From Castor canadensis (lineage: Eukaryota; Chordata; Mammalia; Rodentia; Castoridae), in NCBI RefSeq assembly GCF_047511655.1, contig NC_133389.1:146222473-146286472 (forward strand): a stretch of 64,000 nt of DNA. Reading direction: 5' to 3'. Positions 61,241 to 64,000 of the stretch are shown piece after piece. Within the stretch, counting starts at the first letter, position 1, and every line of letters starts with the position of its first letter. The translations under genes were made by a program, and so were the position numbers. A model generated the notes under the pieces. That model was given only the letters and a program-made list of their open reading frames with translations. It was not told where the DNA came from and made no database searches.

Positions 61241-64000
61241 GATGGCTGCATAGAGGCATGTAGTACAAAGAAGAACCAAACCAGCAGGCAAGTAACTGCC
61301 TACTGAGGTGAGTGACTGTGGGAAAACACTAAAATTCAATAGTAGAAAAGGAAATCTTACAAAATCCATAGACCTGGGATGCCAGCACCTCTGTCACAGC
61401 TCCATAGCTGGGGGAGGACTCTCCCCTCCATATGGGTGAAGGTGAAAGTGCCAGCAAACTCAGTACTGACAATTCTAGATGTTGAAAAGTTTCATGGCCC
61501 GCCCTTAGAGATTAGAAGCCTAAAATCTACACAGAAGTTTGTCTTTGGGAAAGGAATTCACTTTCTTTCCCAACAAACCCTCATGTTGGTATGGTAGCCA
61601 GTACCATCTTGGGAAGGGATCTATTGTCTGAACTTGGACTGCTCCAGAAGTCAGAAAGCCCTACATATTCCATCCCTGGGACCCACCTCTCTGCAATGAC
61701 TCAGCAGTTAGCTGCCTTATCAGCCAAAGCTGAGAGTGCTCTGAGGGGAACAAGTGCCGTGCCACAGAAGGAAGTGAAGGGTGCCAACTCAAGCTTGGGG
61801 GGATCAGGGAGCCTGCCCTCAGATAGGGTGTGGGAGTCTTCTGTAGTTTTGCAAGGTGACAGAACTGAGGTTGGCTGCCCTCTCCCAGCACCATGCACAG
61901 GCACCTGTGATTGGCAAGATGGAGAAAGAACTCAGATTCCACTACTTCCCAGCCCAGAGGGATTCTGGGGCAGTTTCAGTAGTGCCACCATACCTCTGGC
62001 TGTAGCCCTGCCTTTCTAGACACACAGCCTTACAAGGACATAGCAACAAGAAAACTATAGACTATCTCCAATGAGCAGGGATGCAAGGTTTGCTTAACAT
62101 GTGCAAGTCAATAAATATAACAGCAAATAGGCAGAATAAAGAACAATCACATCTCAATACATGCAAAAAAATTTGATAAAATTCAATATCCCTTCATAAA
62201 AGCCCTGAAAAGGCTAGGTATAGAAGAATTATAACTCAATATAATAAATGCTATATGTAACAAAACCATAGCTAACACCATAATGAGGAAGTACATTTTC
62301 TGTATGAGCAGAAACAAGACAAGGGTTTCCCCACTGATCACTCTTAATAAAATACCAGACATTTTAGCCAGAGACATTAGCAAGAAAAAGAATAAAAGGC
62401 TTACAAACTGGAAAGGATGAAGTCAAATTATCCCTCAAATTATGACAGAATTCCTACTCACAACAGCAGTTAAAAAATACGAATAAACCTAAGTAAGGAA
62501 GTGAAAGACCTATGAAAATTACAAAAACTAAACAAATTGACATTAGAAGGGGGAAAGACCTCACATAAATTGGGATAATTATTGTTAAAATGTCCATACT
62601 ACCCAACGTAATCTACAGATTCAATATAATCTCTGTCAAAACAGCAATGACATTCTCTACAAAACTAGAAAAGCCAACCCTAAAACAATGTGGAAGCACA
62701 AAAGACCCTGAATAGCCAAAGAAATCCTGAGCAAAAAGAGCAAAGCTGGAGGCTTCACAATACCTGTTTTCAAGATATACTACAGAGCCATACTAACAAA
62801 AACAGAATGGTATTTGCATAAAAACATACCCAGACCTTTGAGACAGAATGGAGAAACTCTATACATCTGTAGCCAACTAATTTCTTGGCAAAGGAGTCAA
62901 AACACAGACTGGAGATAGGACAGTCTCTTTAACAAATAGTGCTGGGGAAACCGAATATCCTCGTGCAGATAATTGAAAGTTGACCTCTGTCACTCACCCT
63001 GTACAAAATTCAAAATAGATCAAAGACATTAATGTAAGAAAGATCTGAAGCTTCAAAACTACTGAAAAACATAGGACAAACACTTCAAGATAACTGGCAC
63101 AGGCAATGATTTCTAGATAGGACTCAAAAAACCCCACAAAAATTGGCATATGGGACTACATGAAACTTAAAAAGCTTGTGTATAGCAAAGGAACAGATCA
63201 ACAGAGTGAAGAGACAAACTACAACACGGGAGAAAATCTTTGCTAACTATCTGACAGAGATGACTATCCAGAGTGTATAAAGAAGTAAAAAAAGAACTTT
63301 AACAAAAAAAATAATTCAGTTAACACTGGACAAGTGATCTAACTAGACACTTCTCAAGAGAAGACTAAATGACAAGTATGTGAAAAAGTGCTCCACATCA
63401 GTAGCCATCAGAGAAACAGAAATCAAAACTATAATGAGACACCATCTTACCCCAGAGTTGATGTTAGATGGTTATTGTTAAACAAAAGAAAAAGAAAAGC
63501 CAGGTGCTGGTGGCTCACATTTGTAATCCTAGCTCTCAGGAGGCAGAGATGAGGGGGATCACAACCCTGGGCAAATAGTTTGTGAGACCCTATGTCAAAA
63601 AAAAACCCTTCACAAAGAAAGGGCTGGTGGAGTGGCTCAAGGTGTAGGCCCTGAGTTCGAGTCCTAGTACCACAAAAAAAAAATCTACCATATGCTGAAG
63701 AGGATGTGGAGGCAAAGGAACCCTTACACACTTTTAGTAGAAATGTAAATTAAATTGGTACAGCCTCTGGAAAACAGTATGGAGGGTCTTTGAAAAAAAA
63801 AAAATAGGGACGGGTGGAGTAGCTCAAGTGGTAGAGCACCTCCCTAGCAAGCATGAGGCCCTGAGTCTAACCCCTAGCACTGCCAATAAATAAAAAGTAA
63901 AAATTTTACCACACGATTCAGCTCACCCACTCTTGGATATCTATCCAAAGGAAATGAAATCAGATACAAAAGAGACACCTGTATGCTCATGGTGTTGTAG
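61240..64000 (+). mobile_element. Internally deleted LINE-1, sense (antisense to DNAH7), cut by window end
   Basis: 61240-62028 is GC-richer and starts AAGATGGCTGCATAGAGGC, like an L1 5' UTR. From about 62029 it changes to ORF2 reverse-transcriptase text (ACAAGAAAACTATAGACTAT; CAGGGATGCAAGGTTTGC) and continues through the 3' half of ORF2 to the window end. ORF1 and the start of ORF2 are missing. Two SINEs are nested near the end. Stops throughout. Confidence 0.75.
63497..63685 (+). repeat. B1+ID dimeric SINE inside the L1
   Basis: GCCAGGTGCTGGTGGCTCAC (B1) then GGGCTGGTGGAGTGGCTCAA (ID), with an A-tail. A separate ID monomer with GTAGCTCAAGTGGTAGAGC lies at 63812-63890. Confidence 0.85.

Noticed and set aside
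61591-62019. Plus-strand ORF of 142 codons
   Set aside because: Lies in the GC-richer block that I read as an L1 5' leader. No recognisable domain and no splice context.

Overview
The window is mammalian nuclear DNA, almost certainly from a rodent: AT-rich introns packed with LINE-1 pieces and with SINEs built from 7SL-derived (B1-like) and tRNA-Ala-derived (ID-like) units. The chimeric B1/ID layout, including repeated B1+B1+ID trimers, points to a non-muroid rodent. I lean towards the beaver/kangaroo-rat lineage, with squirrel relatives as the alternative, at low confidence.

The main gene is SLC39A10 (zinc transporter ZIP10), plus strand. All nine coding exons lie between 20295 and 57744 and join into one intact 2,475-nt reading frame (824 residues). 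Every join has GT/AG sites and a matching phase. The 5' non-coding exon and promoter are not identified and probably lie before base 1, so bases 1-20283 are read as the 3' part of intron 1. The 3' UTR runs to a poly(A) signal at 60313. Immediately beyond it, on the minus strand, lies the last coding exon of a dynein heavy chain (60546-60752). By sequence and known synteny this is DNAH7. The two genes converge tail to tail with about 100 bp between their predicted 3' ends.

Region by region: 1-20.3 kb is intron 1 with stacked SINEs, a candidate L1 3' transduction, old DNA transposons, L1 pieces and a CBX3 (HP1-gamma) processed pseudogene. 20.3-23.5 kb holds the two ectodomain exons, with a CpG-dense patch that crosses the first exon-intron junction. 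23.5-33.4 kb is intron 3 with MIR, L2, nested antisense L1 and a TAAT-rich unique stretch. 33.4-44.9 kb holds transmembrane exons plus an intron with three sense L1 3' ends in a row. 44.9-57.6 kb covers introns 8 and 9, with a young 5'-truncated L1 flanked by a 16-bp target-site duplication just upstream of an exon, and an old L2/CR1-type LINE. 57.6-60.3 kb is the last exon and 3' UTR. 60.4-64 kb is the DNAH7 end and its last intron, largely filled by an internally deleted L1.

SLC39A10 imports zinc across the plasma membrane, and DNAH7 is an inner-arm axonemal dynein. They share only their position. I see no previously undescribed protein system. The most noteworthy signals are the CpG-rich, AT-to-GC-biased patch in the ZIP10 ectodomain exon, the ~100-bp convergent gene ends, the L1 3' transduction candidate, and the 5'UTR-to-ORF2 L1 junction.
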